Source of the DNA: Paenibacillus tianjinensis
GTDB lineage: Bacteria > Bacillota > Bacilli > Paenibacillales > Paenibacillaceae
Length of the DNA stretch: 64,000 nt
Assembly: GCF_017086365.1 (NCBI RefSeq)
Contig: NZ_CP070969.1
Coordinates: 1,116,001 to 1,180,000, forward strand
Direction of reading: 5' to 3'
Shown here piece by piece: positions 8,611-16,827 of this stretch. Below the pieces are notes generated by a model. The model saw only the letters and a list, made by a program, of their open reading frames with translations, did no database searches and was not told the origin of the DNA. The stretch's first letter is position 1, and each line of letters begins with the position of its first letter. The translations under genes and the position numbers were made by a program.

Positions 8611-8655
8611 AGCGGCTGCACCACCCTTTGGATAGGGCGGGCAGCCGCTTTTTGC
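8611..8655 (+). terminator. Terminator after the lipoprotein gene
   Basis: AGCGGCTGC (8611-8619) pairs with GCAGCCGCT (8641-8649), followed by TTTTTGCT. Confidence 0.85.
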
Positions 8656-8755
8656 TGTATATGTGCAGCTATGTGATGAGTTTGTCTTTAATTGATTTTT
8701 CTAAGATGGATCATTGTAGAATAGAGTTATACGGGAACGGGAGGGAGGCTGGACG

Positions 8756-8853
8756 ATGAAGTTAAAGCTCATTGTTACCGGCGTAATCATGGTGACAAGA
8801 TGACCAAAATAGACCGGATGCCGCCTGACCATATCTTGTTCACCATACAATAA
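8756..8853 (+). other. Two coupled mini-ORFs (15 and 17 codons), doubtful
   Basis: The 323-bp gap between the lipoprotein and the SLH gene holds a strong site, GGGAGGGAGG at about 8740-8749, followed by ATG at 8756. It opens a 15-codon frame (MKLKLIVTGVIMVTR) whose stop overlaps the ATG at 8800 of a 17-codon frame (MTKIDRMPPDHILFTIQ). This could be a decayed gene start, a leader peptide pair or chance. Only the ribosome binding site argues for translation. Confidence 0.25.
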
Positions 8854-8864
8854 CGCCACACAAA

Positions 8865-8904
8865 ACAGGCCGCATCTGCCCTTATTGAGTCAGATGCGGC
8901 CTGT
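8865..8904 (-). terminator. Terminator of the SLH-domain gene
   Basis: A perfect 14-bp stem (ACAGGCCGCATCTG with CAGATGCGGCCTGT) is followed on the minus strand by TTTTG, 13 bp past the stop codon. Confidence 0.85.
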
Positions 8905-8917
8905 ATATATTCCAGCT

Positions 8918-9886
8918 TTATTTCGAGCTGTTGGACGTCGACGAACGGGTGGCTTCGGTCAACGATTTAGCAACTGCAGTGTATCCTTCCGGCAGGTAGG
9001 CTAAAGCCGATGCGCTGGAGATCACCTGCGGATACATTTTGCCAGGTTCAGGCTTAGTAACTTTGAAGTAGATCACAGCTGTCTTATTTTTGCCGAACTC
9101 GATCCGCTCGATGGACAGGCCGTAGCCCGGATTCGGCAGATTGCTGACAGTTACGGTAGCTTTATTAACGCCTTCGCCAGCTTTTTCAAGCTTCACATCT
9201 GCTTCGTATTCATAGGCCGGAGCGGGTGTGCTGTCATCCGGAGTAATTACTTCTTTGGCGAATTTCGCTGCATCATAAATCCATACCGCCGCTTCACTGC
9301 GGGTGACCGGATCGGTCGGACGGAAGGTATTGCCTTTGCCTAAAGTGACAATATGCGTGTTGACCAGAATCTGCAGGCTGCTCATCTGCTCTGTAGTCAG
9401 CTTGTCGCCATCCGAAATGTTGGCATACATCATCGTTACCGGGAAATTGCCTTTGCTCTGAAGCGCCTGGGTCAGCAGGTGTGCGAACTGGGCACGGGTA
9501 ATTGTGCTGTTAGGGTCAACCGTACGGTCCAGGGATAAGCCGTTCTGCTTGGCCGTTATGAAGGCGGCTGCATACCAGGACTTATCCTTCACTTTGTCGA
9601 AGTAGTCGCTTGCTTTGGCCGAGCCGCTAGTCGGGGTCAGCTTCAGGCCGCTGACGATAAACTGGATACCTTGGGCGAAAGTTACTTTTGCCTTCGGTGC
9701 AAACATATCACTTGTCACCCCGTTAACAATCCCTTCACTGTGCAATGCATTGATTTTTGCTTCGGCGGCATTGCCCTTCATATCGGAAAAGGCAAAAGCC
9801 GATGTTCCCAAAGATACACTTGCTGCCAGGATCCCGCACGCTATCGTTAGTTTTTTAGCGTTCGTCTGGAAGGATAATTTCTTCAT
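8918..9886 (-). CDS. S-layer homology (SLH) protein with PrcB-like C-terminal domain
   Basis: The 322-residue protein has a signal peptide ending near SAFAF (about 33), then three SLH repeats: FSDMKGNAAEAKINALHSEG, a second around YFDKVKDKSWYAAAF, and a third ending FRPTDPVTRSEAAVWIYDA. SLH repeats bind pyruvylated secondary wall polymers, holding the protein at the cell surface. From about residue 220 the segment PGYGLSIERIEFGKN to PGKMYPQVISSASALAY resembles the C-terminal domain of the protease-complex protein PrcB. The ATG has AGAGGTGAGG upstream on the minus strand. A role in modulating surface proteases is an inference from that domain only. Confidence 0.85.
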   Translation of the reverse strand: MKKLSFQTNAKKLTIACGILAASVSLGTSAFAFSDMKGNAAEAKINALHSEGIVNGVTSDMFAPKAKVTFAQGIQFIVSGLKLTPTSGSAKASDYFDKVKDKSWYAAAFITAKQNGLSLDRTVDPNSTITRAQFAHLLTQALQSKGNFPVTMMYANISDGDKLTTEQMSSLQILVNTHIVTLGKGNTFRPTDPVTRSEAAVWIYDAAKFAKEVITPDDSTPAPAYEYEADVKLEKAGEGVNKATVTVSNLPNPGYGLSIERIEFGKNKTAVIYFKVTKPEPGKMYPQVISSASALAYLPEGYTAVAKSLTEATRSSTSNSSK

Positions 9887-10124
9887 TGTGCCTCACCTCT
9901 TATTCTCATAGATGGTCCAAAGCCGCAAAAGGTTGCAGGCCGGTATAAATTAATTGTAAATTTTAACGGTCAGCCGCGCACATCCTCCAGTTCTTCGCTC
10001 CTGTGCGTATTATCGCCAATTTCGGAACCTGTCCATTCATTGAACAAAAGCGGGGTTTCGCAGTACACTTAGAAAATGGCAGCGCTATTATATACTTATT
10101 AAAGCTCATGACAGGAGAACATAG

Positions 10125-12104
10125 ATGAATCAGCAGCAACGGACAGAACGGATGAATATCGGGATTTTTGCCCATGTCGATGCCGGGAAAACGACTACGA
10201 CGGAGCATATTTTATATGAAAGCGGACGCATCCGCGCCTTGGGCAGTGTGGATAGCGGAACAGCGGTGACGGATTCGATGGAGGTGGAGCGGCAGCGGGG
10301 AATCTCGGTGCGGGCGGCACTGGCCTCCTTTACCTGGCAAGGAGTGGAGGTGAACCTGGTGGATACGCCGGGGCATGTCGATTTTTTGTCTGAGGTGGAG
10401 CGGAGTCTGCGGGTAATGGACTGCGCGGTCCTGATTCTGTCGGCGGTTGAAGGGGTGCAGGCGCAGAGCGAGATGATCTGGAATGCGCTGCGCAAGCTTG
10501 GGATTCCTACGCTGATTTTTGTGAATAAAATGGACCGGACCGGCGCTGATCCGGAGGCTGTGCTGGCACAGGCGCGCACCTATCTGTCCGGGGACATTAT
10601 TCCGGTGCAGCAGCCGCTCGGGAAGGAGCAGGAATACTCAGGTGCGGCGGATCTATGGAACGCACATGCGGACACCGCTGCACAGACTGAACTGCTGGAG
10701 GCGCTGGCGGAACGGGATGAGGCGCTGCTGGAACTCTACATGGCAGGCGGGGAGCCGGATCTGTCTAATTGGAAAAGAGAGATGCAAGCAGCTTCCGCCG
10801 CAGGGCGCTTGTTCCCGCTCGTGTACGGTGTGGCCGCCAAAGGTCTGGGTATAACGGAGCTGCTGAACGCCATGATCGACTACTTCCCCCGGGCAGGCGG
10901 CGATGCTTCACAGCCGTTGTCCGGCCTCGTATACAATATTCAGCGGGACAAAAGCATGGGCCGTATGGCCTTCGTCCGCCTCTACCAAGGCACGATCCGC
11001 AACCGTGATACGGTAACGAACTACTCCCAGGAGGTTCAGGCCAAAGTCACGCAGATCCGCAAAGTGGAGGGCGGCCGCACGGAGGATATCGGGGCACTTA
11101 CAGCTGGCGACATTGCGGTGGTCTACGGCCTGTCCGGCGTGCGGATCGGTGACGTGCTGGGCAGCCCGGATGCTATTCCGCAGGAGGCGAAGCTGGCTGT
11201 GCCGCTGCTGACCGTGCGTGTATTCTGGGAAGCGGGCACCGACGACCACAAGGTGATCGGTGCGCTGCAGGAGCTGGCGGATGAAGATCCTCAGCTGGGT
11301 GCAGAGTGGCTGCCAGAGGAACGCGAGCTGCATATCAAGGTGATGGGGCCGATCCAGCTGGAGGTGCTGGACAGTGTGCTGGAGAGCCGTTATGGCCTGA
11401 AGGTTACCTTCGGCCCGCCGTCAGTGATCTATAAAGAAACGCCAAACGGCACCGGCGAAGGGTACATCGCCTACCTGATGCCGAAGCCGTGCTGGGCAAT
11501 TCTGCGCTTCCATATTGAGCCGGGTCCGCCGGGTAGCGGACTGGTATATGAATCGGTTGTGCGCAGCTCCGACCTGCTGCCGCAGTACCAGAACGAGACC
11601 GCACGCCGCGTACCGGAAGCGCTGCAGCAGGGGCTCTACGGCTGGGAAGTCACCGACCTGAAGGTGACCCTGGTGGAGGGGAACCACCATGTGTGGCATA
11701 CTCACCCGCTGGATTTTGCCGTAGCCACGCCGATGGGCATCATGGACGGGCTGAACCGGATCGGCACCCGGCTGCTGGAGCCCATCCTTGCCGTACGCAT
11801 CGTTGTGCCGGAGGAGAACGCCGGCCGCGTGATGAACGACCTCGTGCAGATGCGCGGCAGCTTTGAGCCACCCGTTCTGCAGGGGGAACGGATGATCATT
11901 GAGGGCCGGCTGCCGCTGGCGACGTCACTGGATTATCCGGTGAAGCTCAGCTCCTATACGAAGGGGCGGAGCACCTTCACTTCCGCTTTTGCCGCCTATG
12001 AGCCATGCCCGCCGGATGTCCATGCCGAGCGCACCCGCCGGGGGGTGAACCCGCTCGATCAGGCGAAGTACATCCTGAGTGTGCGGAAGGCGCTGCAGGG
12101 TTAG
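10125..12104 (+). CDS. TetM/TetO-like ribosomal protection translation GTPase
   Basis: The 659-residue protein is an EF-G-like translational GTPase of the ribosomal protection group. The G motifs are AHVDAGKTT (16-24), DTPGHVDF and NKMDRTGAD; EF-G-like domains III to V follow, ending NPLDQAKYILSVRKALQG as in TetM relatives. TetM-type proteins displace tetracycline from the ribosome. The domain IV loop where TetM has a proline-rich tip reads HHVWHTHPLDF here and is different, so resistance is not certain; many soil Firmicutes carry chromosomal paralogues of unknown effect. ACAGGAGAAC precedes the ATG. No mobile element or leader peptide is near, which favours a resident gene. Confidence 0.85.
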   Translation: MNQQQRTERMNIGIFAHVDAGKTTTTEHILYESGRIRALGSVDSGTAVTDSMEVERQRGISVRAALASFTWQGVEVNLVDTPGHVDFLSEVERSLRVMDCAVLILSAVEGVQAQSEMIWNALRKLGIPTLIFVNKMDRTGADPEAVLAQARTYLSGDIIPVQQPLGKEQEYSGAADLWNAHADTAAQTELLEALAERDEALLELYMAGGEPDLSNWKREMQAASAAGRLFPLVYGVAAKGLGITELLNAMIDYFPRAGGDASQPLSGLVYNIQRDKSMGRMAFVRLYQGTIRNRDTVTNYSQEVQAKVTQIRKVEGGRTEDIGALTAGDIAVVYGLSGVRIGDVLGSPDAIPQEAKLAVPLLTVRVFWEAGTDDHKVIGALQELADEDPQLGAEWLPEERELHIKVMGPIQLEVLDSVLESRYGLKVTFGPPSVIYKETPNGTGEGYIAYLMPKPCWAILRFHIEPGPPGSGLVYESVVRSSDLLPQYQNETARRVPEALQQGLYGWEVTDLKVTLVEGNHHVWHTHPLDFAVATPMGIMDGLNRIGTRLLEPILAVRIVVPEENAGRVMNDLVQMRGSFEPPVLQGERMIIEGRLPLATSLDYPVKLSSYTKGRSTFTSAFAAYEPCPPDVHAERTRRGVNPLDQAKYILSVRKALQG

Positions 12105-12222
12105 CCTCCCCCAGATAGAATAGTGAATAGGGCGATGGTAAAGTTGAAATGTGGCAGCACAGCCACCCCTTACCCCCGCCTGTCTACGTGAAAATCCGCT
12201 AACAGAATAGGAGGCGTTGTCT

Positions 12223-12852
12223 TTGCGGCGACTGCTTACGCTGGCTTTCAATCTGTCTTTAAGTTTTGCAATACTATCCGGCTGCACTGCAACACAACAG
12301 GAGAATCTGACCGAACAATTGCCGGAGACGGTTCCTTATCCGGAAACCACCCCCGCTGAAGCAACAGAACCAGCTCCGGCCACCCAGCCGGATCCGAAGT
12401 CTGATTATGCGATCTCGCTAAAGGGTACCCTGCTGTCTCTGCATGACAGCCATGACGAGGTGGATTTGCCAGCCCTCCTGGGCACCCCTCTGACCAAAAA
12501 GACATATACGCTACAGAATGCTGATACACTAACGGGTTCATTTTTGCAGGAGGTAACGTTTCCGGGACTGGAAGTGCAGCTCTTCTCACCGAAGCAGGAT
12601 GGCAAGTCCTTTTGGATCATGAATATGCGGATTACAGACCCCGCCTATGTTACTTCCAAGGGATTGCGTGTCGGGATGCGGCTTAAGGACTTGAAGACTG
12701 TATATCCGGATATCCAGGCTAACAACGGTAATGATGCTGATCCGGAAAATAGCACGTATGAGATTGGATCACAGGAAACCTATGACTACGCCCGTTATGA
12801 AATGAAAGAGGGGGTTATCCGAGAAATCTATCTCCACCATGATATTCCTTAA
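12223..12852 (+). CDS. Putative lipoprotein of unknown function
   Basis: Start TTG at 12223 is preferred to TTG at 12217 because AGGAGG (12209-12214) then has an 8-base spacing. The 209-residue product begins MRRLLTLAFNLSLSFAILSGC, a lipoprotein signal peptide with lipobox LSGC, so it should be membrane-anchored outside the cell. A Glu/Pro/Thr-rich linker follows (about 25-60), then a domain with LLGTPLTKKTYTLQNAD and RVGMRLKDLKTVYPDIQ. The phrase GMRLKDL is common in small Bacillales lipoproteins, but I cannot assign a function. Confidence 0.8.
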   Translation: MRRLLTLAFNLSLSFAILSGCTATQQENLTEQLPETVPYPETTPAEATEPAPATQPDPKSDYAISLKGTLLSLHDSHDEVDLPALLGTPLTKKTYTLQNADTLTGSFLQEVTFPGLEVQLFSPKQDGKSFWIMNMRITDPAYVTSKGLRVGMRLKDLKTVYPDIQANNGNDADPENSTYEIGSQETYDYARYEMKEGVIREIYLHHDIP

Positions 12853-13012
12853 AAAGAGTACTTCCGGCGCGCCTCTGTCCGGGTGAAGGACAGATTTCTC
12901 CGGCGGGATGAGATTAGTGTGGTTACAATAAGTTCTAAATGTTTATTATCCAGTAAATAAACAATGTGATGACTGAATAGACTACATTATTTGATGATAA
13001 GGAGTTTTGTAA

Positions 13013-13267
13013 ATGGTCATCTGGGGAACGCTCATTTCAATTGTAACCGCTGTTATTTTGTCCGCGTTTATCGGCCCTTACGGGCTGCTGACGCTGCTCG
13101 CTGTAGGTTTTGGTTTCCTATTCAGTATCCACTCCAGAATCCGGGATGTTCAGAATGATCTGCAGCAGATCAAGCAGAAGCTGGGTATAACGGACACCGT
13201 CGAGTCTGCGGTGAGCAATGAGGAGATTGAAGCGGAGCTGGAGCAGGGGATGGCGATGGAGAAATAG
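13013..13267 (+). CDS. Small membrane protein with C-terminal coiled coil, hypothetical
   Basis: The 84-residue product has two hydrophobic stretches (about 3-22 and 24-41) and then an acidic, coiled-coil-like tail (IRDVQNDLQQIKQKLG, later NEEIEAELEQGM). ATAAGGAG sits eight bases before the ATG. It is probably a membrane protein with a cytoplasmic tail. I do not recognise the family. The histidine phosphatase gene starts 77 bp downstream and could be cotranscribed. Confidence 0.65.
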   Translation: MVIWGTLISIVTAVILSAFIGPYGLLTLLAVGFGFLFSIHSRIRDVQNDLQQIKQKLGITDTVESAVSNEEIEAELEQGMAMEK

Positions 13268-13344
13268 AAGGAGTAAGACAAGAAAGGTGCAGAAATACGG
13301 CCAGTTTATTTGAAACGGTTGCACACGGGGACGGAGGCAGCAGA

Positions 13345-13905
13345 GTGCGCACGATTATATATTTTATCCGCCACGCGGAATCGCTTTATGCTGAAGGGCA
13401 GGAGCGGTCAAGAGGGTTATCTGAACGAGGAATGGGTGATGCACTCCGGGTCCAGACCATTTTGCAAAATGAATCGGTTAATGGGTTTGTCTCCAGTCCC
13501 TATGAGCGGGCGGTGCAGACGATTAAGCCGCTGGCGGATGCTATGCGCAAGGATATTATTATTGTAGAAGACCTGAGGGAAAGAACAATCGGGGATATCG
13601 GCGGACTGAGCTTTCCGGCGGCTAAGCAAAGGGTGTATCAGGACTTCCACCTGGCGTATGCGGATGGCGAATCCAGCGCTGCGGCTCAGACCAGAGGGGT
13701 GCAGGCGCTGGAACGGCTGTTGGAGGAGTATGGAGGCATGACCCTGGCGCTCGGAACCCACGGCGATATCATGACGCTGATGCTGAACCATTTTGATCCC
13801 CAGCAGTTTAATTACGATTTTTGGAAGTCTACCTCTATGCCGGATATTTATAAGGCGGAGTTTGAGGGTAAGCGGCTGTTGAGTGTGGTCAGAGCATGGG
13901 AATAA
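13345..13905 (+). CDS. Histidine phosphatase superfamily protein
   Basis: The catalytic RHG-type motif is at the N-terminus as FIRHAES (about 6-12), followed by SERGMGDALRVQTIL and SSPYERAVQTIKPLADA, and the second catalytic His in LGTHGDIMTLM. These are the marks of the phosphoglycerate-mutase-like branch, which uses a phospho-His intermediate. The 186-residue length is usual for the small cytosolic members. The start is GTG at 13345 after GGAGGCAG. The substrate is unknown. Confidence 0.88.
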   Translation: MRTIIYFIRHAESLYAEGQERSRGLSERGMGDALRVQTILQNESVNGFVSSPYERAVQTIKPLADAMRKDIIIVEDLRERTIGDIGGLSFPAAKQRVYQDFHLAYADGESSAAAQTRGVQALERLLEEYGGMTLALGTHGDIMTLMLNHFDPQQFNYDFWKSTSMPDIYKAEFEGKRLLSVVRAWE

Positions 13906-13928
13906 CGGCCCTGATAATAATAAGATTT

Positions 13929-13962
13929 AAACACCCTTGAATGAAAATTCAGGGGTTTGTTT
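13929..13962. terminator. Convergent terminator between phosphatase and CGNR genes
   Basis: CACCCTTGAAT and ATTCAGGGGTTTG pair around a GAAA loop, with TTTGTTT on the plus strand and AAA-rich flank on the other side, so it may serve both converging genes. Confidence 0.65.
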
Positions 13963-13991
13963 AGGTTCGACCCTAAATAAGCAGCTTTACT

Positions 13992-14558
13992 TCACTCCGT
14001 TACGTCATCCACCGCCTTTTTCCGCGCCCGGAACCGCCGTACTTTCATCAGATTCCCGCAGAGCTTATCATCGCAATAGCGCTTTGAGCGGTTGCGGGTA
14101 TCGTCATAGTACACCCAGAGACAGTCGGGATTATCGCATATGCGGATACGGGAAGTCTCTTTCTCCAGCAATACTCCGGCAAAAGAAGCTGCGATCTCGG
14201 CCATGATCTGGCCCCAATCGCTACGCTGCGGCAGGAGAGAGAGCTCCGGCGGCTTGTCAGGCTTCTGCACGATTTGCCGGATGGACGGGCCTTCAGCCAT
14301 ATATCTGTTCAGCTGGTCCAGCAGCGTCTGATCTGGCTGAGCACCCTGCACCAGCTTTTGGACTTCCGCCCACAGCAAGCTGCGCAGTTCCTTGAGCTTT
14401 TGCAGTTCGACTGCCACAGGTGGCGCTGCCGCCGGCAAATCATGCTGCGCCAGCCACTCTGCCAGCCACTGCTGATCCTCAAGCCGGTCCTTGTCATGGC
14501 TCCGGTCGCCTGTCCGCCAATCCCGCCAGTAGCTGTTAATATAATCCTCCCACAGCAC
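13992..14558 (-). CDS. CGNR zinc finger (ABATE) regulator
   Basis: The 188-residue protein ends with the CGNR zinc finger: RICDNPDCLWVYYDDTRN, then KRYCDDKLCGNLMKVRRFRAR. Four Cys make the zinc site and CGNL replaces the name-giving CGNR, a usual variant. The N-terminal portion matches the stress-linked ABATE region in size. Members are thought to be DNA-binding regulators. The GTG start at 14558 has AGGAGG upstream on the minus strand. No obvious target is next to it. Confidence 0.87.
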   Translation of the reverse strand: MLWEDYINSYWRDWRTGDRSHDKDRLEDQQWLAEWLAQHDLPAAAPPVAVELQKLKELRSLLWAEVQKLVQGAQPDQTLLDQLNRYMAEGPSIRQIVQKPDKPPELSLLPQRSDWGQIMAEIAASFAGVLLEKETSRIRICDNPDCLWVYYDDTRNRSKRYCDDKLCGNLMKVRRFRARKKAVDDVTE

Positions 14559-14717
14559 GGTACACTCCTCCTTTCGTACTCATTCTTTCCCCTGATTGTA
14601 ACAGCTAAAACCTATCTTTACTAGTTACTTGAATCCTCAGCAGATATATGCTACATTTCTAATGTAACGATTATGACCGTATTTAAGTGGTTACAAAAAA
14701 CTTGCAGGAGGTACGAC

Positions 14718-15209
14718 ATGCAGAATAAGATCAGTGATGTTTTGCTGCAGAACTGGGATTATGCCATGGATATCGAGGATTGGGCACCGCCGCTGAGCGC
14801 TGCGCTGGAGGGTGTGAATGCGGAACAGGCCAGCTGGAAGCCGGGCGAAGCAGGCAACTCGATCTGGGAGACTGTCAAGCATCTGACCTACTACAAGGAA
14901 CGGCTGCTGATCAAGCTTAAAGGGCTGCCGAAGCTTCCGGATTTAGAGAGTAATGATGCTACGTTTACGGTGACCGAAAGCGGGGAAGAGGCATGGGGAC
15001 AGGCGGTTGCCAAGCTGAAATCCGTCCACGCCTCCTTGCGGGAGATTATTGAGGCGCTGGAAGAAGGCGCTTATGACTGGGGCGGTTCAGGGCATGCTCC
15101 AGGAGAAGAAGTGATGAGCCTGATCCTGCATGATTGCTACCATACCGGACAGATTGTGCTGGTCCGTAAGCTGCAAGGCTCCTGGCCTTCGCACCGCAGC
15201 TTTAGCTAA
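14718..15209 (+). CDS. DinB family metal-dependent protein
   Basis: The start at 14718 follows AGGAGGTACGAC. The 163-residue product shows the DinB/YfiT four-helix bundle: NWDYAMDI, SIWETVKHLTYYKERLL with the first metal-ligand His, and the paired His near the C-terminus in LHDCYHTGQIVLVRKLQG. DinB proteins bind a divalent metal; many act as thiol transferases (bacillithiol or mycothiol) but most are uncharacterised. It is a monocistronic gene by position. Confidence 0.88.
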   Translation: MQNKISDVLLQNWDYAMDIEDWAPPLSAALEGVNAEQASWKPGEAGNSIWETVKHLTYYKERLLIKLKGLPKLPDLESNDATFTVTESGEEAWGQAVAKLKSVHASLREIIEALEEGAYDWGGSGHAPGEEVMSLILHDCYHTGQIVLVRKLQGSWPSHRSFS

Positions 15210-15347
15210 ATAACCACTGCTGCACATCATGCCGCATCTTTTACTGCCTGGATCAATCCGGGCAGCAGAGGTGCGGCTATTTGTTTCAAGCAGAAAAATC
15301 CGGGGTTAATGGATGCTATAACAGCTTGAATTTGAAGGGAGAGATTG

Positions 15348-15518
15348 ATGATGGAACCGAATTACAAGGACAGAAGTGTTGAAGTGGAACGCACGGAGGT
15401 AAGCAAGCACTCGGATTCCAGCGTTGTCGCATCCACCTTTATCAAATACGCCGCGTATATTATTATCATTTTCGGAATTCTGTTCTTCCTTGTGAGATAC
15501 GTCTTCCCGATGTTCTAA
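15348..15518 (+). CDS. Small single-span membrane protein, hypothetical
   Basis: A 56-codon frame begins at 15348 (or ATG at 15351) behind GAAGGGAGAG. The first 30 residues are charged (MMEPNYKDRSVEVERTEVSK) and one membrane segment follows (FIKYAAYIIIIFGILFFLV), ending RYVFPMF. It is likely a tail-type membrane peptide. A strong terminator 27 bp downstream supports a real gene. I do not recognise the family. Confidence 0.65.
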   Translation: MMEPNYKDRSVEVERTEVSKHSDSSVVASTFIKYAAYIIIIFGILFFLVRYVFPMF

Positions 15519-15544
15519 TTGCCGGATGACTCTCCGGCCAATCA

Positions 15545-15588
15545 AAAAGCCGCGCCTATCTCTGCGGTAGACGCGGCTTTTGCTTTAC
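15545..15588 (+). terminator. Terminator after the small membrane protein gene
   Basis: AAAAGCCGCG (15545-15554) pairs with CGCGGCTTTT (15572-15581), followed by TGCTTT. A-rich on the left arm, so it can also act for the minus-strand cmpA. Confidence 0.85.
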
Positions 15589-15607
15589 ATTCTTAGCCGT
15601 CGGATTC

Positions 15608-15745
15608 TTATACTTCCCTGTGAACGTAGTCACGGGATTCACCGGAATTGCGGTAAAAGAACCAGCATTCGTTCAGCATTTTGATCTGGCGCCGGTCTTT
15701 TTTGAAATAAGCCTTCATGAGCTGATGGCAGAGCCACTGCGGCAA
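15608..15745 (-). CDS. cmpA: Cortex morphogenetic protein CmpA
   Basis: This 45-residue protein, MPQWLCHQLMKAYFKKDRRQ then IKMLNECWFFYRNSG, matches the small sporulation protein CmpA (37 aa in B. subtilis, which starts MPNWL). In B. subtilis CmpA acts with ClpXP as a checkpoint that clears SpoIVA from cells with faulty spore envelopes. The start is TTG at 15745 with GAGGAGGGG five bases upstream. The C-terminus is about eight residues longer than in B. subtilis. Its presence shows that the host belongs to an endospore-forming lineage. Confidence 0.85.
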   Translation of the reverse strand: MPQWLCHQLMKAYFKKDRRQIKMLNECWFFYRNSGESRDYVHREV

Positions 15746-15854
15746 GTGTACCCCTCCTCTAAGCATGCTTCCTATGTACAGATAGCATATGGGGAAAGGT
15801 GCCCAAAGGTGCGGCGGAGGTTAGCGAACCGGCAGATTCTGCTGTAAAAAAGGC

Positions 15855-16214
15855 TTAATGCACGCCTTCTTCTTCCTCTTCGTACCACTGCTCCAGCTGC
15901 GCCTGCAGCGCGCGGATCTCCGTCAGCAGCGAGATAAGCGGATAATTATTCTCTTGAATGGAGGCAAAGGCGCTCTCCAGCCGGTTAATATATTCCAGTC
16001 CTGATTCCAGCCTGTACCCTTCACGCAGAAGCTCCAGGGAATCGCATTCGGCAACCGCCAACGGCAGGTCCGGCACATTCTCCGCGGTCAGCTTGTCGAT
16101 CTCTTTATTGAGGCGAAGATTAAGCGCGCTCAATTGGTAAGCATATTCCTCAGGCATTTCAACAAACTGCAGTTCCTGGTGCTGCTGCAAAATTACATAC
16201 CGCATTTTCGGCAT
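15855..16214 (-). CDS. Hypothetical protein, helical
   Basis: The 119-residue product is largely helical with coiled-coil character (LNLRLNKEIDKLTAE; LTEIRALQAQLEQWYEEEEE) and a very acidic C-terminus. The N-terminal MPKMRYVILQQHQELQFVEMP looks like a short beta region. Orthologues next to SprT-like genes are familiar in Paenibacillus under uninformative names. No function can be stated. The start is an ATG with GGGAGACTGAGT upstream on the minus strand. Confidence 0.7.
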   Translation of the reverse strand: MPKMRYVILQQHQELQFVEMPEEYAYQLSALNLRLNKEIDKLTAENVPDLPLAVAECDSLELLREGYRLESGLEYINRLESAFASIQENNYPLISLLTEIRALQAQLEQWYEEEEEGVH

Positions 16215-16311
16215 AACTCAGTCTCCCTCCGTACTTGTCTTCCTTCTTGACAGTTTAGCCTATGGGCAAGTTACAATTCAAGTAGAGATGTTATTTTAAG
16301 TAGGAGAGGAC

Positions 16312-16827
16312 TTGTGGGAGAACGCTATGACCAGTATGAGCATGAGCAATGAAGAGCTGCAGCAGTGGATTGAACGGGTATCGCTCAGCAGCTTTGGCGT
16401 GCCGTTCCGGCACAAGGCCAGCTTTAACAGCAGACTTACGACGACGGGCGGACGGTACTTTACCAAAAGCCATAATATAGAGATTAATCCGCAGCAGCTT
16501 GCCATGTATGGACATGAAGAGACAGAGAAGATAATTAAGCATGAACTCTGTCACTATCATCTGCATCTGGCGAAGCGGGGATACATGCACCGGGATGCCG
16601 ATTTCAAAAGCCTGCTGGCCCAGGTCGGCGGAAGCCGCTATTGCCAGAGTCTGCCCGGAGCCAAGGCGCGTAAGCCCCAGCCTTACCGCTATAAGCTGGT
16701 ATGCACCGCCTGTTCTACCGAATATCCGCGCAAGCGCCGGGCTGATCCGAAACGTTACCGCTGCGGTAACTGTGCAGGCAAGCTGAAGCTGGTCGCCCTG
16801 GAAGAAGGCAAAGGTCCGGTTACTTGA
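16312..16827 (+). CDS. SprT-like zinc metalloprotease-fold protein
   Basis: The HExxH zinc site is seen as KHELCHYHLHLAKRGYMHRD (about 77-96), and a C-terminal zinc ribbon has CTAC and CGNC pairs (about 127-158), the SprT/SprT-like layout with length 171, close to the usual 150-170. SprT-like proteins are related to the Spartan DNA-protein crosslink protease; in bacteria the role is unproved. TTG at 16312 is chosen as start because AGGAGAGG lies five bases upstream; ATG at 16327 is an alternative. Confidence 0.87.
   Translation: MWENAMTSMSMSNEELQQWIERVSLSSFGVPFRHKASFNSRLTTTGGRYFTKSHNIEINPQQLAMYGHEETEKIIKHELCHYHLHLAKRGYMHRDADFKSLLAQVGGSRYCQSLPGAKARKPQPYRYKLVCTACSTEYPRKRRADPKRYRCGNCAGKLKLVALEEGKGPVT

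Noticed and set aside
10125..12104. EF-G as the identity of this GTPase
   Set aside because: The length and C-terminal ending NPLDQAKYILS fit ribosomal protection proteins, and there is no rpsL/rpsG/tuf context.
15620..15847. 75-codon plus-strand frame
   Set aside because: It is antisense to cmpA, which has a better ribosome binding site and a recognised sequence.
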